Shown here: positions 36,772 through 45,797 of the stretch, piece by piece
How the letters are laid out: every line of letters begins with the position of its first letter
Position numbering within the stretch: the stretch's first letter is position 1
Source of the DNA: Cupriavidus necator A5-1
Lineage (GTDB): Bacteria; Pseudomonadota; Gammaproteobacteria; Burkholderiales; Burkholderiaceae
Direction: 5' to 3'
Assembly: GCF_000744095.1 (NCBI RefSeq)
Contig: NZ_JQLI01000008.1
Location: forward strand, 310,001-374,000
DNA: 64,000 nt
Made by a program: the position numbers and the translations under genes
The notes under the pieces: generated by a model
Seen by the model: only the letters and a program-made list of their open reading frames with translations
Databases searched by the model: none
What the model was told of the DNA's origin: nothing

Positions 36772-37281
36772 CCAGCCGTGACCCAGGGACCGCCACGCGG
36801 CGGCCCCTCCCGCGTTCATGCGCCGCCGCGAAAGCAGGACAGTCCCCAAGTGCTCAAGCTGCCGGTTCCCGCGCTAGGGCGGACATTGGCACACCTTCAC
36901 TGCCGTTCGGTACGTCCTCACCCTAGGCTCGGACTTGCGGCGGTATTTCTGACGGTATATCGGCGACCATCAGAAGGCACGCCCTTACCGGGCAAGGACT
37001 TTACGGGCCGATTCCACATAACCGCGCGGTTTGTGGAAAGAATGCTCTCGACGTCCACTGACGTCGATAAATCATTGATTTGCTTTTCCACAATCGAGCG
37101 ACTACCGGCGGCTACCAAAATCCACGCGATAGCGCACACCTGAGATGCATTTGACGATGCGGATGCGGGCGACGCACAGCCCTGAATTCCGGAGAACGCG
37201 CTGAGACTCACGGCCGAAATGATCCGAGATTGAGGCTCAAGCATATAATCGGGCACCCATGGATCCGACGTAAGTTAAGCT
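36772..37281. other. Intergenic, nothing recognised
   Basis: 510 bases without a supported gene. Confidence 0.4.
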
Positions 37282-38115
37282 ATGACTCCACAAGACGCCG
37301 TAAGTTTGATCGAGCTATGCGACCGCGCCATCAACGATCTAAAGCGCTTCGACGGTGGCACTGACTACAGTAACTTGCAGATAGCGACGACATTCCGCAC
37401 CATTGTTGCGCCGCTCTTGTCGGGAGACGAGTTGATTCCTGAACTGCGCCAAGCCATTCCGTCGACGGAACTGTTCAATCTAAAGCGCAGCGTTTTTGCA
37501 TTGCAAGGCGCTACATCATTTATCAACGGCCAAGCGCAGCAGCAGTACGCGACGGCGGTCTTGAACATCAAGGTCGCTCTTGAACAGTATCAGCGGAAGA
37601 CAACGTTACCAAAAAAGAAGGAGAATGGGCCGTGGACTGTTTTCTATTCGTGGCAATCGAGCTTGCCGAACTCGACCAACAGAGGACTCATCCGTACCTG
37701 CATCGACAAGGCAGTGGATGCTCTCAATGCTGAAATGAATGTCGAGGATTCGCTTCGGGTCGACAGTGACACAAGCGGGCGGCCAGGTTCTCCGAAAATC
37801 TTCGACACGATTCTTGAGAAGATAAAGGACTGTGATGTCTTTATCGCCGATGTCTCGTTGGTTGCCGGCAAACAGGCGAACTCTAACGTGATGGTCGAGC
37901 TTGGCTATGCACTAAGTGTGCTTGGACCAGACGGCATTGTCATGGTCTGCAACACTGCGTTCGGCAGCATTAGCGATCTCCCCTTTGATTTAGGGTTCAA
38001 TCGAGTGATTCCCTATTTGTGTGCCAAGGAAGATGAAGACAAGGCAACCGTCCGAGCTGCACTGATTCCGAAGCTAAAGGCTGCCATCGACGGCATTTGC
38101 CGCCCGGCCAAATAG
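37282..38115 (+). CDS. Second TIR-like/nucleotide-binding protein
   Basis: 277 residues. Residues 1-110 are helical. From about 118 a TIR-like alpha/beta domain appears: WTVFYSWQSSLPNSTN, RVDSDTSGRPGSPKIFDTI, DCDVFIADVSLV, SNVMVELGYALSVLG and IVMVCNTAFG. The Glu in VELGYA corresponds to the conserved Glu of TIR and deoxyribosyltransferase-like folds. Such proteins are known from bacterial defence loci as NAD-consuming or nucleotide-binding effectors, but this subgroup has no clear description to my knowledge. No partner gene is adjacent. AT-rich relative to the backbone, which suggests acquisition. Confidence 0.65.
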   Translation: MTPQDAVSLIELCDRAINDLKRFDGGTDYSNLQIATTFRTIVAPLLSGDELIPELRQAIPSTELFNLKRSVFALQGATSFINGQAQQQYATAVLNIKVALEQYQRKTTLPKKKENGPWTVFYSWQSSLPNSTNRGLIRTCIDKAVDALNAEMNVEDSLRVDSDTSGRPGSPKIFDTILEKIKDCDVFIADVSLVAGKQANSNVMVELGYALSVLGPDGIVMVCNTAFGSISDLPFDLGFNRVIPYLCAKEDEDKATVRAALIPKLKAAIDGICRPAK

Positions 38116-38680
38116 CTAAAGCGCAGGATCCCGCATGCTGAGTGCAGGCGAACCCTATAACGCCTATGACAGGCGAGCGTCCGCTTTTTGGGCGCTCTCC
38201 GACTAAGACCGGGCGACTGAAACTCGCTGGGCAACGGGGCGTCGCGTGTACGTAATTCGTCCGTCAATTAATTTCTTGCCCAGCAGGGCTATGAGGTGCA
38301 TCATGTGTACGATAGTGTGAGGTTTCGCTCACGCCACGCCTCTGGAAGGTCGGAGGTTGTCGGCTGCGTACTGACGCAATTTGAGGTGAAAGCGGAACGA
38401 GCAGATGGTAAGAATTCTGGCGTTCCGCCTCTGGGAGAGTCGGTGGTTGCAGATTGACAGTAACTAATAAATTTTCTGTCAACAATTGATTCCAGAATGT
38501 CCCGGAAAGCGCGTGGCATCGTGGGCTCGTCTGTCAGGTAGCAACCCCTGCTACAGTGCCATAGTAGTGTAGGAAACCGGAATTAGCTGGACTACGTACC
38601 GTTTTGCTGAACTGGATTTTCAGAATTAGCTGGACTAGCGTGAAATTTGTGCCGAGTTGATGACACGAACAAGACTCGCG
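38116..38680. other. Intergenic with mobile-element debris
   Basis: No gene. Two related blocks around 38336-38364 and 38424-38452 (both starting near GCCTCTGG and containing GTCGG) look like degenerate direct repeats. Motif GAATTAGCTGGACTA occurs at about 38581 and 38623. Confidence 0.45.
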
Positions 38681-38717
38681 GAAGAAGGGGCTGCGCTTTC
38701 AGCGCAGCCCCTTCTTC
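38681..38717. repeat. Perfect hairpin, 17-base stem and 3-base loop
   Basis: GAAGAAGGGGCTGCGCT at 38681-38697 is complementary to 38701-38717, loop TTC. It could terminate transcription in either direction, or be an end structure of a lost mobile element, since related GAATTAGCTGGACTA-like motifs flank it at about 38623 and 38813. Confidence 0.75.
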
Positions 38718-39099
38718 ATTGCTGGAGGCGCGCTGGTGAACAAATCGCTCACCCTGCCTCAGCGGATGGGGGGCCCAGATCAGGGCTTGCGGGCTCCCTT
38801 TGCTGGACTAGAAAGCCGGAGTTAGCTGGATTGCCGTGCAGCTGATGTGGGGCCGCTGCTCCAGGGTGACGGACATAGTCGTTCTCGCCCCGTCGGCGGC
38901 TGGGACGGTCGGCCGAAACGGCTCTATGGCCGAGAAGCCGGGGTTCGGCGCTGGGGGACAGCGCATGACCGCTGTGAGCCATTTCCGGCCGTTCGCCTGA
39001 GCGCTCAGGGCGGTACTCGGGTGTCAGGTCCACACAAATAGTGGACGTTCGCGCGCAGCTCTGGTTTCCGGATCGACGCACGGCTATCGGGGCGCGCGA
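38718..39099. other. Mobile-element debris, no gene
   Basis: Contains a diverged copy of the AGTTAGCTGGATT motif near 38813 and GC-rich repeat-like sequence after 38870. No gene seen. Confidence 0.4.
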
Positions 39100-39258
39100 C
39101 TAGGGCATGTCTCTTTGGATACGACACACATCTACGCCGAGGTGGACCTGGAAATGAAAGCAAAGGCGCTTGCTCGCGTCGACCTCTCGGGCCTGCCCGC
39201 AGCATCAAGGCGCGCAACCACGCTGCCTTCACTGATGACGTTTCTGAAGCAACTTTAG
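39100..39258 (+). pseudogene. Tyrosine recombinase, C-terminal fragment
   Basis: 53 codons reading LGHVSLDTTHIYAEVD, LEMKAKALARVD and a tail ending in FLKQL and TAG. The LGH and the Tyr in HIYAEV are the C-terminal active-site His and nucleophile of the phage-integrase family, of the type found in multi-recombinase elements. Everything upstream is missing. Just after the stop, TTATGTG-containing words recur (39271, 39371, 39446), perhaps part of the element's end. Confidence 0.7.
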
Positions 39259-39566
39259 TTTGTAGGGGGAATTTTATGTGCGGACACGAGTCAGCGGTCA
39301 TTGGACAAGCCCTGACTCGAAACCGTCGCCGCAACATAAATTCGGTCGCAACATAGCCTGTTGCATCGGGTTATGTGGAGGAGCGCGGCGATCGCGCTGG
39401 TTGACGCTCGGGTGGCGTCCGGGCCCGACGGGAGGGGCTGTCAGTTTTTATGTGCAGGGCAGGTAAAGGCGCTGAACCCGGGCCTGTAAGTCGGTTCACG
39501 GATTGCCCCAATCGCCCGCAGCGGACTTATTGTCTTCCGACACAAATAGCCGAATGCCTGCACGAT
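39259..39566. other. Intergenic, possible recombination-site remnants
   Basis: No gene. Repeated TTATGTG words and a loose inverted pair (ATTTTATGTGCGG and CCGCAACATAAAT) at about 39272-39340. Confidence 0.4.
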
Positions 39567-39824
39567 TCAGGAGCTTTGGTAGCCCTTCGAGGGCCCGGCT
39601 TCATCGACGAGGGCGGTCATGGCCACGCCCAACGCCACAGCAATCTTCTCGATATTGCAGATCGAGATGTTGCGTTCGCCGCGCTCCACCGAGCTGATGT
39701 AGTTGACGTGAAGGTCGGCCGCTTCCGCAACCTTCTCTTGCGTCAAACCTTTGTCTTTGCGGATGCGCCGCATATTGGCGGCGAATAGCATCTGTGCCCT
39801 ACACTTTTGCGTTTGGTTCCCCAT
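39567..39824 (-). CDS. XRE-family helix-turn-helix repressor
   Basis: 85 residues from the ATG at 39824; the longer upstream frame looks non-coding. The HTH is RIRKDKGLTQEKVAEAADLHVNYISSVERG in outline: LTQEKVAE as first helix and VNYISSVERG as recognition helix, followed by the usual NISICNIEKIAVALGV. A small single-domain repressor of the kind carried by integrative elements. It is divergent from the DUF2958 gene, and operator-like repeats overlap its own start, so autoregulation is likely. Confidence 0.85.
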   Translation of the reverse strand: MGNQTQKCRAQMLFAANMRRIRKDKGLTQEKVAEAADLHVNYISSVERGERNISICNIEKIAVALGVAMTALVDEAGPSKGYQSS

Positions 39825-39915
39825 GGCGGAAGTTTTTCCGACCCGGGCATTCAGTACCACACACTTTGAGTTTGGTTTGTGGTAACGTTGCCGTTGGAGC
39901 CAAACGCAAAGTGTG
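39801..39915. promoter_or_regulatory. Repeated operator-like sites of the XRE repressor
   Basis: Three related sites: ACACTTTTGCGTTTGG at 39801-39816, CACACTTTGAGTTTGG at 39860-39875, and CCAAACGCAAAGTGTG at 39900-39915, which is the inverted form of the second with one mismatch. TACCACA (39855-39861) and TGTGGTA (39878-39884) add a dyad around the middle site. The arrangement between divergent genes fits cooperative repressor binding. Confidence 0.65.
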
Positions 39916-40071
39916 TTTTTTACGCAGCTTAGGCAGAACCAGGGAAGCCATGGGCAAGCGGAGAAGTGCTCAACTCTGGCGCACGCGGCTTGTTGCGCGA
40001 CGGCGGCCCGGAGCGTGCGCCCTGTATCCGCTCGCTTCGCCGTGGATTGAACCTTCCAGGAGGCAACGACC

Positions 40072-40422
40072 ATGATCCAACCTCTCATCACCGCCGAACA
40101 ACGCGAGCAGCTGCTCGCAAACGGCCACGCGTACGCAGCCGGTCACGGAAGCGACCCTCTGCCCGTAGTGCGGCTGTTTACCCCTGACGCGCATGCGACC
40201 TGGCTACTGGCCGCGCTGGATCCGACCGATGGTGACACCGCCTACGGTTTGTGCGACGTGGGCATCGGCATGCCCGAACTGGGCCATGTGAAGCTGTCCG
40301 ACCTGGCATCCATCGTTGGGCCGCTCAAGAGGCCGATTCTTCGTGACCGGTACTTCCGGCCAACGCGGTCGTTAGGCGAGTACGCCCGGCTGGCACAGTC
40401 CAGTGGGTCGATCGTCGATTGA
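40072..40422 (+). CDS. DUF2958 family protein
   Basis: 116 residues, preceded by AGGAGG at 40059-40064 with good spacing. The sequence LLANGHAY, PVVRLFTPDAHATWLLAALDP and DVGIGMPELGHVKLSDL is the DUF2958 pattern. The family is of unknown function and is carried mainly by plasmids and integrative conjugative elements. With the XRE gene it looks like a leftover of such an element. Confidence 0.85.
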   Translation: MIQPLITAEQREQLLANGHAYAAGHGSDPLPVVRLFTPDAHATWLLAALDPTDGDTAYGLCDVGIGMPELGHVKLSDLASIVGPLKRPILRDRYFRPTRSLGEYARLAQSSGSIVD

Positions 40423-40588
40423 TCGAGTGGGCAATCTGCAGAACCCCGTTGTTCGCGTCAATGCGATGCGGCCTGCCGCATTTGGGGTCAGACGACCGCG
40501 GCTTGCTGGAACGCCAGCGCGGTGAATTTCCATTCATAGGGGACCAAGAGCGGGCTCGTGTAGGTCGCGCTTCACCGAGGAGAGAGAC

Positions 40589-41977
40589 ATGAACCCGTCA
40601 GGGAAACGGCTGAGCCATGGACTCAAGCCGCGTCACGTCACGATGGTTTCGCTTGCAGGCGTCATCGGCGCCGGACTGTTTGTAGGCTCCGGGCGAGCTA
40701 TCGCCGAGGCCGGCCCGGCCGCTCTGCTGGCCTATGCCATGGCTGGGCTGCTGGTGGTGCTGGTCATGCGCATGCTGGGCGAGATGGCTGTGGCACAGCC
40801 GGATACCGGATCGTTTTCGACCTACGCGGACGGTGCCATCGGACATTGGGCCGGTTTCACGATTGGCTGGTTGTACTGGTGGTTTTGGGTCCTCGTGATC
40901 CCGATTGAAGCGACAGCGGCGGCGGCCATTCTGAGCGCCTGGTTGCCCGCCGTACCCCCGTGGACGTTTGCGCTGGCGATCACGCTCGCGCTGACCGGCA
41001 CCAATCTGTTCTCGGTCAGGAGCTATGGTGAGTTCGAATTCTGGTTCGCGCTCATCAAGGTGATCGCCATCGTGGCGTTCATTGCCGTTGGCGGTCTGGC
41101 GTTGCTGGGTCTGCTTCCGGGGGCTCAGGTATCAGGCGTGGTGCGGCTGGTTGACTATGGCGGGTTCATGCCGAATGGCGCAAATGCTGTCATCGCTGCC
41201 GTCCTGACAACGATGTTCGCATTCATGGGGGCAGAGATCGTCACCATTGCGGCGGCCGAAGCGGAACACCCGGCCCGGCAAATCGTGCGCGCGACGCGCT
41301 CGGTAGTGTGGCGCATTTCGCTGTTCTACCTGGGCTCCGTCTTCATTGTTGCTGCGCTGGTGCCGTGGAATGACCCGCTGCTCGTCACCCATGGGGCGTA
41401 CCAGCGCGCGCTGGAGATCCTCGGCGTGCCGCACGCCAAGGCGATCGTCGACGTCATCGTTCTGACAGCGGTAATGAGCTGCCTGAACTCGGCGCTCTAC
41501 ACCGCCTCCCGCATGCTGTTCTCGCTGTCGACGCGGGGCGATGCCCCGAGCGGCCTAAGCCGGACTGCCGCGTGTGGCACGCCGCGCGCTGCCGTACTGG
41601 TGTCCACTGCATTCGCCTTTGTGTGCGTGCTGGCGAACTACCTTATGCCAGAACGCGTCTTCGCCTTCCTGCTGGCTACCTCTGGCGCCGTGGCGCTTCT
41701 GGTCTACCTCGTGATCGCAGTATCGCAGCTGCGCATGCGCGCAGTACTGGAACGACGCGCGGCAGAGCTGCCGCTGCGTATGTGGGGCTACCCGTGGTTG
41801 ACGTGGTCGGTCGTCGTGGTGATTCTCGGTGTCCTCGCGGCGATGGTCTGGCATCCCGCCCATCGCATGGAAATTCTCGCGACAGCGACGCTGCTTGCGG
41901 GCGTGCTGGCTGGTGCCTGGCTAAATTCGCGTAACCGAAGCGCAGACGGGCAAGCACTGGCGATGGATGACCTGTGA
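40589..41977 (+). CDS. Amino acid permease, GabP-like APC family
   Basis: 462 residues with about 12 membrane helices. The N-terminus KPRHVTMVSLAGVIGAGLFVGSG is the family signature of proton-coupled amino acid permeases (first helix with GVIGAGLFVG), and AGPAALLAYAMAGLLV and MRMLGEMA follow. Likely takes up an amino acid or GABA-like amine across the inner membrane. A GAGGAGAGAG run lies just before the ATG. Followed by an MHS transporter and an XRE regulator in the same direction, probably one uptake locus. Substrate not determinable. Confidence 0.85.
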   Translation: MNPSGKRLSHGLKPRHVTMVSLAGVIGAGLFVGSGRAIAEAGPAALLAYAMAGLLVVLVMRMLGEMAVAQPDTGSFSTYADGAIGHWAGFTIGWLYWWFWVLVIPIEATAAAAILSAWLPAVPPWTFALAITLALTGTNLFSVRSYGEFEFWFALIKVIAIVAFIAVGGLALLGLLPGAQVSGVVRLVDYGGFMPNGANAVIAAVLTTMFAFMGAEIVTIAAAEAEHPARQIVRATRSVVWRISLFYLGSVFIVAALVPWNDPLLVTHGAYQRALEILGVPHAKAIVDVIVLTAVMSCLNSALYTASRMLFSLSTRGDAPSGLSRTAACGTPRAAVLVSTAFAFVCVLANYLMPERVFAFLLATSGAVALLVYLVIAVSQLRMRAVLERRAAELPLRMWGYPWLTWSVVVVILGVLAAMVWHPAHRMEILATATLLAGVLAGAWLNSRNRSADGQALAMDDL

Positions 41978-42162
41978 ACAGGTACGTTCGGCCCACGCGG
42001 TGGTTACGTGAGTACACAAGTCTGGCGTGGGTCAATGGCTCGAAAGTCGACTGAGCGGACCGCTGAGCGAACCGGCTCGTCCATTGTGGCGGGCCCGCCA
42101 GACCCACACGAAGCCGGGCTCTGACCGACGGCGTACATACCACTACGCAAAGAGACCTGAAC

Positions 42163-43533
42163 ATGAATCCACAACAGGAACCCCATGTGAATCCCCGGAG
42201 CGTACCGGGCGGCGTCTTGCCCGCTCCGGCACGCACGCTGGCTGCTCGCGACTACAAGACCTTGGGTCTTGCCGCCCTCGGCGGCACGCTTGAGTTCTAC
42301 GACTTCGTCATCTACGTCTTCTTCGCCACTGTGCTGGGGGCGCTATTCTTCCCGCCCAACATGCCAGATTGGCTGCGACAACTGCAGGCGTTCGGCATTT
42401 TCGCCGCCGGCTACCTTGCACGCCCGCTTGGCGGCATCGTGATCGCCCACTTTGGTGACCGGTTTGGCCGCAAGCGCATGTTCACGCTGTCGATCTTGCT
42501 GATGGCCGCGCCCACGCTGATGATCGGCCTGCTGCCCACCTACGCCAGCATCGGCGTAGCGGCGCCGCTGCTGCTGCTGGCGATGCGCGTGCTGCAGGGC
42601 GCGGCCATCGGGGGCGAGATGCCTGGTGCCGGGGTGTTTGTCGGCGAACACGTGCCGAGCCGGCATTATGGTTTCGGCATCGGGACCCTGACCTCGGGCA
42701 TCACTGGCGGCATCCTGCTGGGTTCGCTCGTTGCGGTCGCCATCAATCGACACTACACGCCTGAACAGGTAAGCGATTTCGCCTGGCGCATTCCCTTCCT
42801 CCTGGGCGGCGTCTTCGGACTTGTGTCCGTGTACCTGCGCCGTTTTCTGCATGAGACCCCCGTGTTCCGCGAGTTGGCTAGCCGCAGCAATCTGGCGCGC
42901 GAACTGCCGATCCGCACCGTGCTGCGCGAGCACCGTTCGGCCAGCATGTTCGTTGCACTGCTGACCTGGATACTTTCTACCTCTATCGTCGTGGTGGTGC
43001 TGTATACGCCCGCCTACCTGCAGAAGGTCCACCACATACCCGCCGCGCTTGCTCTCGAGACCAATGCGTTCGCCACCCTCACGCTGACCATCGGCTGCGT
43101 GATTGTCGGGTGGGCATGCGACCGCATCGGCACCCGCGCCGTCATGCTGATCGGCTGGGGCGGACTGTTCATGACCGCTTACCTCTTCTACGGCAGCCTG
43201 CCCGGCACACCTGCCACCCTCTACTGGCATTACGGGCTGCTGGGTCTGTTCGTCGGCACCATCGCCACCGTGCCGATTGCCGGCGTGCGCGCCTTTCCGG
43301 CACCAGTGCGGTTCACCGGTCTCTCGTTTGCCTACAACATGTCTTACGCAGTCTTTGGCGGCCTCACGCCGATGATTCTCACGCTGTGGCTGCAGCACGA
43401 CACCATGGCGCCTGCTCACTATGTGGCAGTGCTGGCCGCTGTCGGATTCTTGCTTGCGCTCTGGCCCCTCGCCAAGTGCGGCCATTCCATGCGCAATGGC
43501 GTGGCCAGCACGGCTGGCCACGTCAGTCGATAA
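42163..43533 (+). CDS. MHS-family MFS transporter
   Basis: 456 residues, 12 predicted helices. GGTLEFYDFVIY in helix 1 and GDRFGRKRMFTLSI between helices 2 and 3 are typical of the metabolite:H+ symporter subfamily (ProP/KgtP/ShiA-like). The loop before helix 7 carries RRFLHETPVF, also characteristic. Imports an organic acid or osmolyte-type solute by proton symport; the substrate is not clear. It lies 185 bases after the permease and 15 bases before the XRE gene. Confidence 0.88.
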   Translation: MNPQQEPHVNPRSVPGGVLPAPARTLAARDYKTLGLAALGGTLEFYDFVIYVFFATVLGALFFPPNMPDWLRQLQAFGIFAAGYLARPLGGIVIAHFGDRFGRKRMFTLSILLMAAPTLMIGLLPTYASIGVAAPLLLLAMRVLQGAAIGGEMPGAGVFVGEHVPSRHYGFGIGTLTSGITGGILLGSLVAVAINRHYTPEQVSDFAWRIPFLLGGVFGLVSVYLRRFLHETPVFRELASRSNLARELPIRTVLREHRSASMFVALLTWILSTSIVVVVLYTPAYLQKVHHIPAALALETNAFATLTLTIGCVIVGWACDRIGTRAVMLIGWGGLFMTAYLFYGSLPGTPATLYWHYGLLGLFVGTIATVPIAGVRAFPAPVRFTGLSFAYNMSYAVFGGLTPMILTLWLQHDTMAPAHYVAVLAAVGFLLALWPLAKCGHSMRNGVASTAGHVSR

Positions 43534-43548
43534 CGATGGAGCGACGAA

Positions 43549-44241
43549 ATGAACGCCACTGAAAGCACGCCACCAGTACGCCTGCTGACCCCCGCCGAGC
43601 TGGCTGTCTGCATCAAGGTGTTCCGCGACGCCCGGCAATGGACTCAAGAGCAGTTGGCCGTGATCGCCGGGCTCAACGTGCGAATCGTTCAGCGCGTCGA
43701 GCAAGGCTGGCCCGCCGGCCCCGACACCTACCGGGCGCTGGCCAGCGCATTCGATTTCCTGGAAATCGACGCGCTCAACCAGCCATTCGCGATTCCACCG
43801 GAAGACGAACTCAACGCTGCGCAGGAACAGTTCGGCCACGAACACGTCACCTTCGCGGCGATTCCGCTGACCACGGGTAAGCAGTTGGCGGCGTTGGCGC
43901 AGACCAGCACGATGGACATGTCGCAGCTGGCCTTCGAGATGGGCCGCGAAGCGGATAAATGCTTCGCCGCGCTGATGGAATATTTCCGCAACTACCGGGA
44001 TGGCCTGGACGCCTACACCGAAGCGCAGAAACGCGAGGCGGCTGACACGATGCAAGCCAACATCGATGTGCTCAAGACCCTTGGCGTTTCGCTACGCTAT
44101 GCCGAGCGCAATGTGCTGCTGAAGGGGGGCTCGGACCCGGACAGGCCAATGCCAGCTAACGTCCTGTACGTGATCGGGTTTCCGCTCGGCAAGGAACCCA
44201 AGCTATTCGCGACGCCAACTTCCGTTGATATCCGTCTGTAG
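43549..44241 (+). CDS. XRE-family regulator with C-terminal extension
   Basis: 230 residues. An HTH of XRE type lies at about residues 15-70 (LTPAELAVCIKVFRDAR, WTQEQLAVIAGLNVRIVQRVEQG). The remaining ~160 residues are helical and of unknown role, perhaps ligand binding or dimerisation. Being 15 bases after the MFS gene, it is probably co-transcribed and may control the two transporters. Confidence 0.8.
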   Translation: MNATESTPPVRLLTPAELAVCIKVFRDARQWTQEQLAVIAGLNVRIVQRVEQGWPAGPDTYRALASAFDFLEIDALNQPFAIPPEDELNAAQEQFGHEHVTFAAIPLTTGKQLAALAQTSTMDMSQLAFEMGREADKCFAALMEYFRNYRDGLDAYTEAQKREAADTMQANIDVLKTLGVSLRYAERNVLLKGGSDPDRPMPANVLYVIGFPLGKEPKLFATPTSVDIRL

Positions 44242-44429
44242 CCTGAAGGGCGAAGATTCACACTTGCCAGCGCCGCTCTAAGCCCAGCCGCCCGAATCGC
44301 CCTAGGCATTGCACATAATGAAGAAGGGAGACGCGCACTGCGCACCTGGATGGCTCGATCCAAGACTGATCTTGTCTTGTAGCCCCAAGTCATGGCCGCC
44401 GATATGGCGGACCTTCCAGACGCAAGGGG

Positions 44430-44720
44430 GTGAACGTCTTGAAGCCACATCTGCAAACTACCGTCCTGACGCTGCTGGCTGCCGGCAAGAGCCAGCGTGA
44501 GATCGAGCGCGTCACCGGCGTTGACCGCAAAACCATCCGCCGCCTTGCACAGCGTCAGGCGGAGGTAAGTTCCCCCACCCCGGTCACCGGCGAATCGCCT
44601 CTCGTCCTGTGAGCCGTATCGGGAGTGGATCGAGGCGCAGTTGCACCTGCGGCGCAATTACACGGCCATCTACCAGGGCCTGGTCGATCAGTTCGGCTTC
44701 ACCGGCGCAATCCCAGGAAC
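44430..44720 (+). pseudogene. IS21-family IstA transposase remnant
   Basis: LKPHLQTTVLTLLAAGKSQ and REIERVTGVDRKTIRRL are the N-terminal HTH of IstA; the following SPYREW-like EPYREWIEAQLHLRRNYTA, broken here into EPYREWIEAQ and LHLRRNYTAIYQGLVDQ, is in another frame after a stop. The rest of istA and istB are absent. Confidence 0.7.
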
Positions 44721-44753
44721 ACCGTGAGTTGTGTGGTGGACTTCGGGCATCCC

Positions 44754-44906
44754 ATCACCTCGTCCGCAGTTGGGCTGGCGTGCCGCATCGCGCGCCAGCG
44801 CAGCGGTATCCAGAAACCCATCACCCCGCATTCGCTGCGGCATGCGTTTGCCCCCCATCTGCTGGAGAGCTGTGCCGACGTGCGCCGGATCCAACCCTCT
44901 GCTTAA
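44754..44906 (+). pseudogene. Tyrosine recombinase fragment (IS91-associated type)
   Basis: About 50 codons reading ARQRSGIQKPITPHSLRHAF, then LLESCADVRRIQ and a TAA. The PHSLRHAF and LLES-x-DVR-x-IQ blocks are the second Arg/His box of integrases linked to IS91-type elements. Upstream and downstream parts are missing, and Pro replaces the usual residue in FAPHLLES. Confidence 0.65.
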
Positions 44907-45173
44907 TCGCAAGCTTGCGATTACTCACCGGGAGCGAACTCGAGTCGGTCAAACTGCTCGGGCTCGCGTTGTACAAGCCGGCCGGCGAAGCGCTTGACGC
45001 TGTTGATGATCGGCCACGTGTCCTGCACAAGGTCGGTGACTACGTAAGGGTCTTGGCAGACGGATATTCGGACTCGACGGAGTAGGTACCGACGGTCTCG
45101 CCCAGCGGTCGCACCAGCCGAGGCCTACTGCCACACGCCTCGTGGCATCGCACCGACATTGCGAGACGAGCAA

Positions 45174-45215
45174 ATGCACCATTATAGGCATCAAACGATG
45201 CTATCATTAGTGCAT
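45174..45215. promoter_or_regulatory. Imperfect palindrome upstream of vapB (operator)
   Basis: ATGCAC...TATAG, GCATC-AAAC-GATGC, CTAT...GTGCAT spans 42 bases ending 17 bases before the vapB ATG. The symmetrical arms and position over the promoter fit the autoregulatory operator of VapBC. Confidence 0.65.
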
Positions 45216-45231
45216 ACTTACGGAGGTTCCC

Positions 45232-45429
45232 ATGCGTACGACTATTGCGCTTGATGACGACTTGATCGCCAAGGCTCAAGCCTATACGGGGCTGGAGGAA
45301 AAGACGGCACTCGTGCGCGAAGCGCTAAAGGCCTTGATCCAGCGTGAAGCCGCGAAACGACTCGCGAATCTTGGCGGTAGCCAACCGGGAATCAAGGGGG
45401 CGCCGCGTCGCCGGCAGGACGTCGAATGA
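45232..45429 (+). CDS. vapB: VapB-type antitoxin (DUF2191-like)
   Basis: 65 residues. N-terminal ribbon-helix-helix RTTIALDDDLIAKAQAYTG followed by a helix with LVREALKALIQREA; the basic, disordered C-terminus (PGIKGAPRRRQ) is expected to wrap the toxin. GGAGG lies just before the ATG. It binds VapC and, through the RHH dimer, the palindrome upstream. The stop overlaps the vapC ATG. Confidence 0.9.
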   Translation: MRTTIALDDDLIAKAQAYTGLEEKTALVREALKALIQREAAKRLANLGGSQPGIKGAPRRRQDVE

Positions 45430-45797
45430 TTCTTGTCGACACGTCGGTCTGGATTGACCACATCAACGCTTCTGATCCTAGGCTGATTAGCCTGCTTGCT
45501 GAGGAGCGTGTGCTGGCTCATCCATATGTAATAGGCGAGATTTCGCTCGGTAGTCTGCGTGATCTTGATGTCGTGCTTGGCGCGTTGCTCGATCTGCCGC
45601 GCGCGCCACTTGCAACGCCGGAGGAGACGTTTTATCTGATCGAGCGCGAAGGCTTGTTCAATCGTGGAATCGGATACGTCGACACGTCACTATTGGCGTC
45701 CGCGCGCCTACAACCAGGCATCACCATTTGGACGCGCGACAAGCGATTGAAGAAAGTTGCCGATGAACTCAATCTCGGCGCGGTGCTCGCGCACTAG
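45426..45797 (+). CDS. vapC: VapC-type PIN-domain ribonuclease toxin
   Basis: 123 residues, standard PIN length. Acidic residues are in place: MILVDTSVWIDH (Asp5), the Glu in YVIGEISLGS, GYVDTSLLASA and the final TRDKRLKKVA. Expected to cleave RNA, commonly tRNA, when not bound by VapB. Overlaps vapB by 4 bases (ATGA). The pair stands alone next to recombinase debris and looks mobile. Confidence 0.92.
   Translation: MILVDTSVWIDHINASDPRLISLLAEERVLAHPYVIGEISLGSLRDLDVVLGALLDLPRAPLATPEETFYLIEREGLFNRGIGYVDTSLLASARLQPGITIWTRDKRLKKVADELNLGAVLAH

Noticed and set aside
38336..38460. Possible CRISPR-like repeats
   Set aside because: Only two imperfect copies with unequal spacing; no array is present anywhere in the window.
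42343..44055. 570-codon minus-strand frame opposite the MHS transporter and XRE genes
   Set aside because: Antisense shadow; rich in His, Gln and Arg without any recognisable domain, while the plus-strand genes are clear.
44907..45085. Frame ending in DGYSDSTE as a possible small protein
   Set aside because: No start of its own; it continues out of recombinase debris and matches nothing I know.
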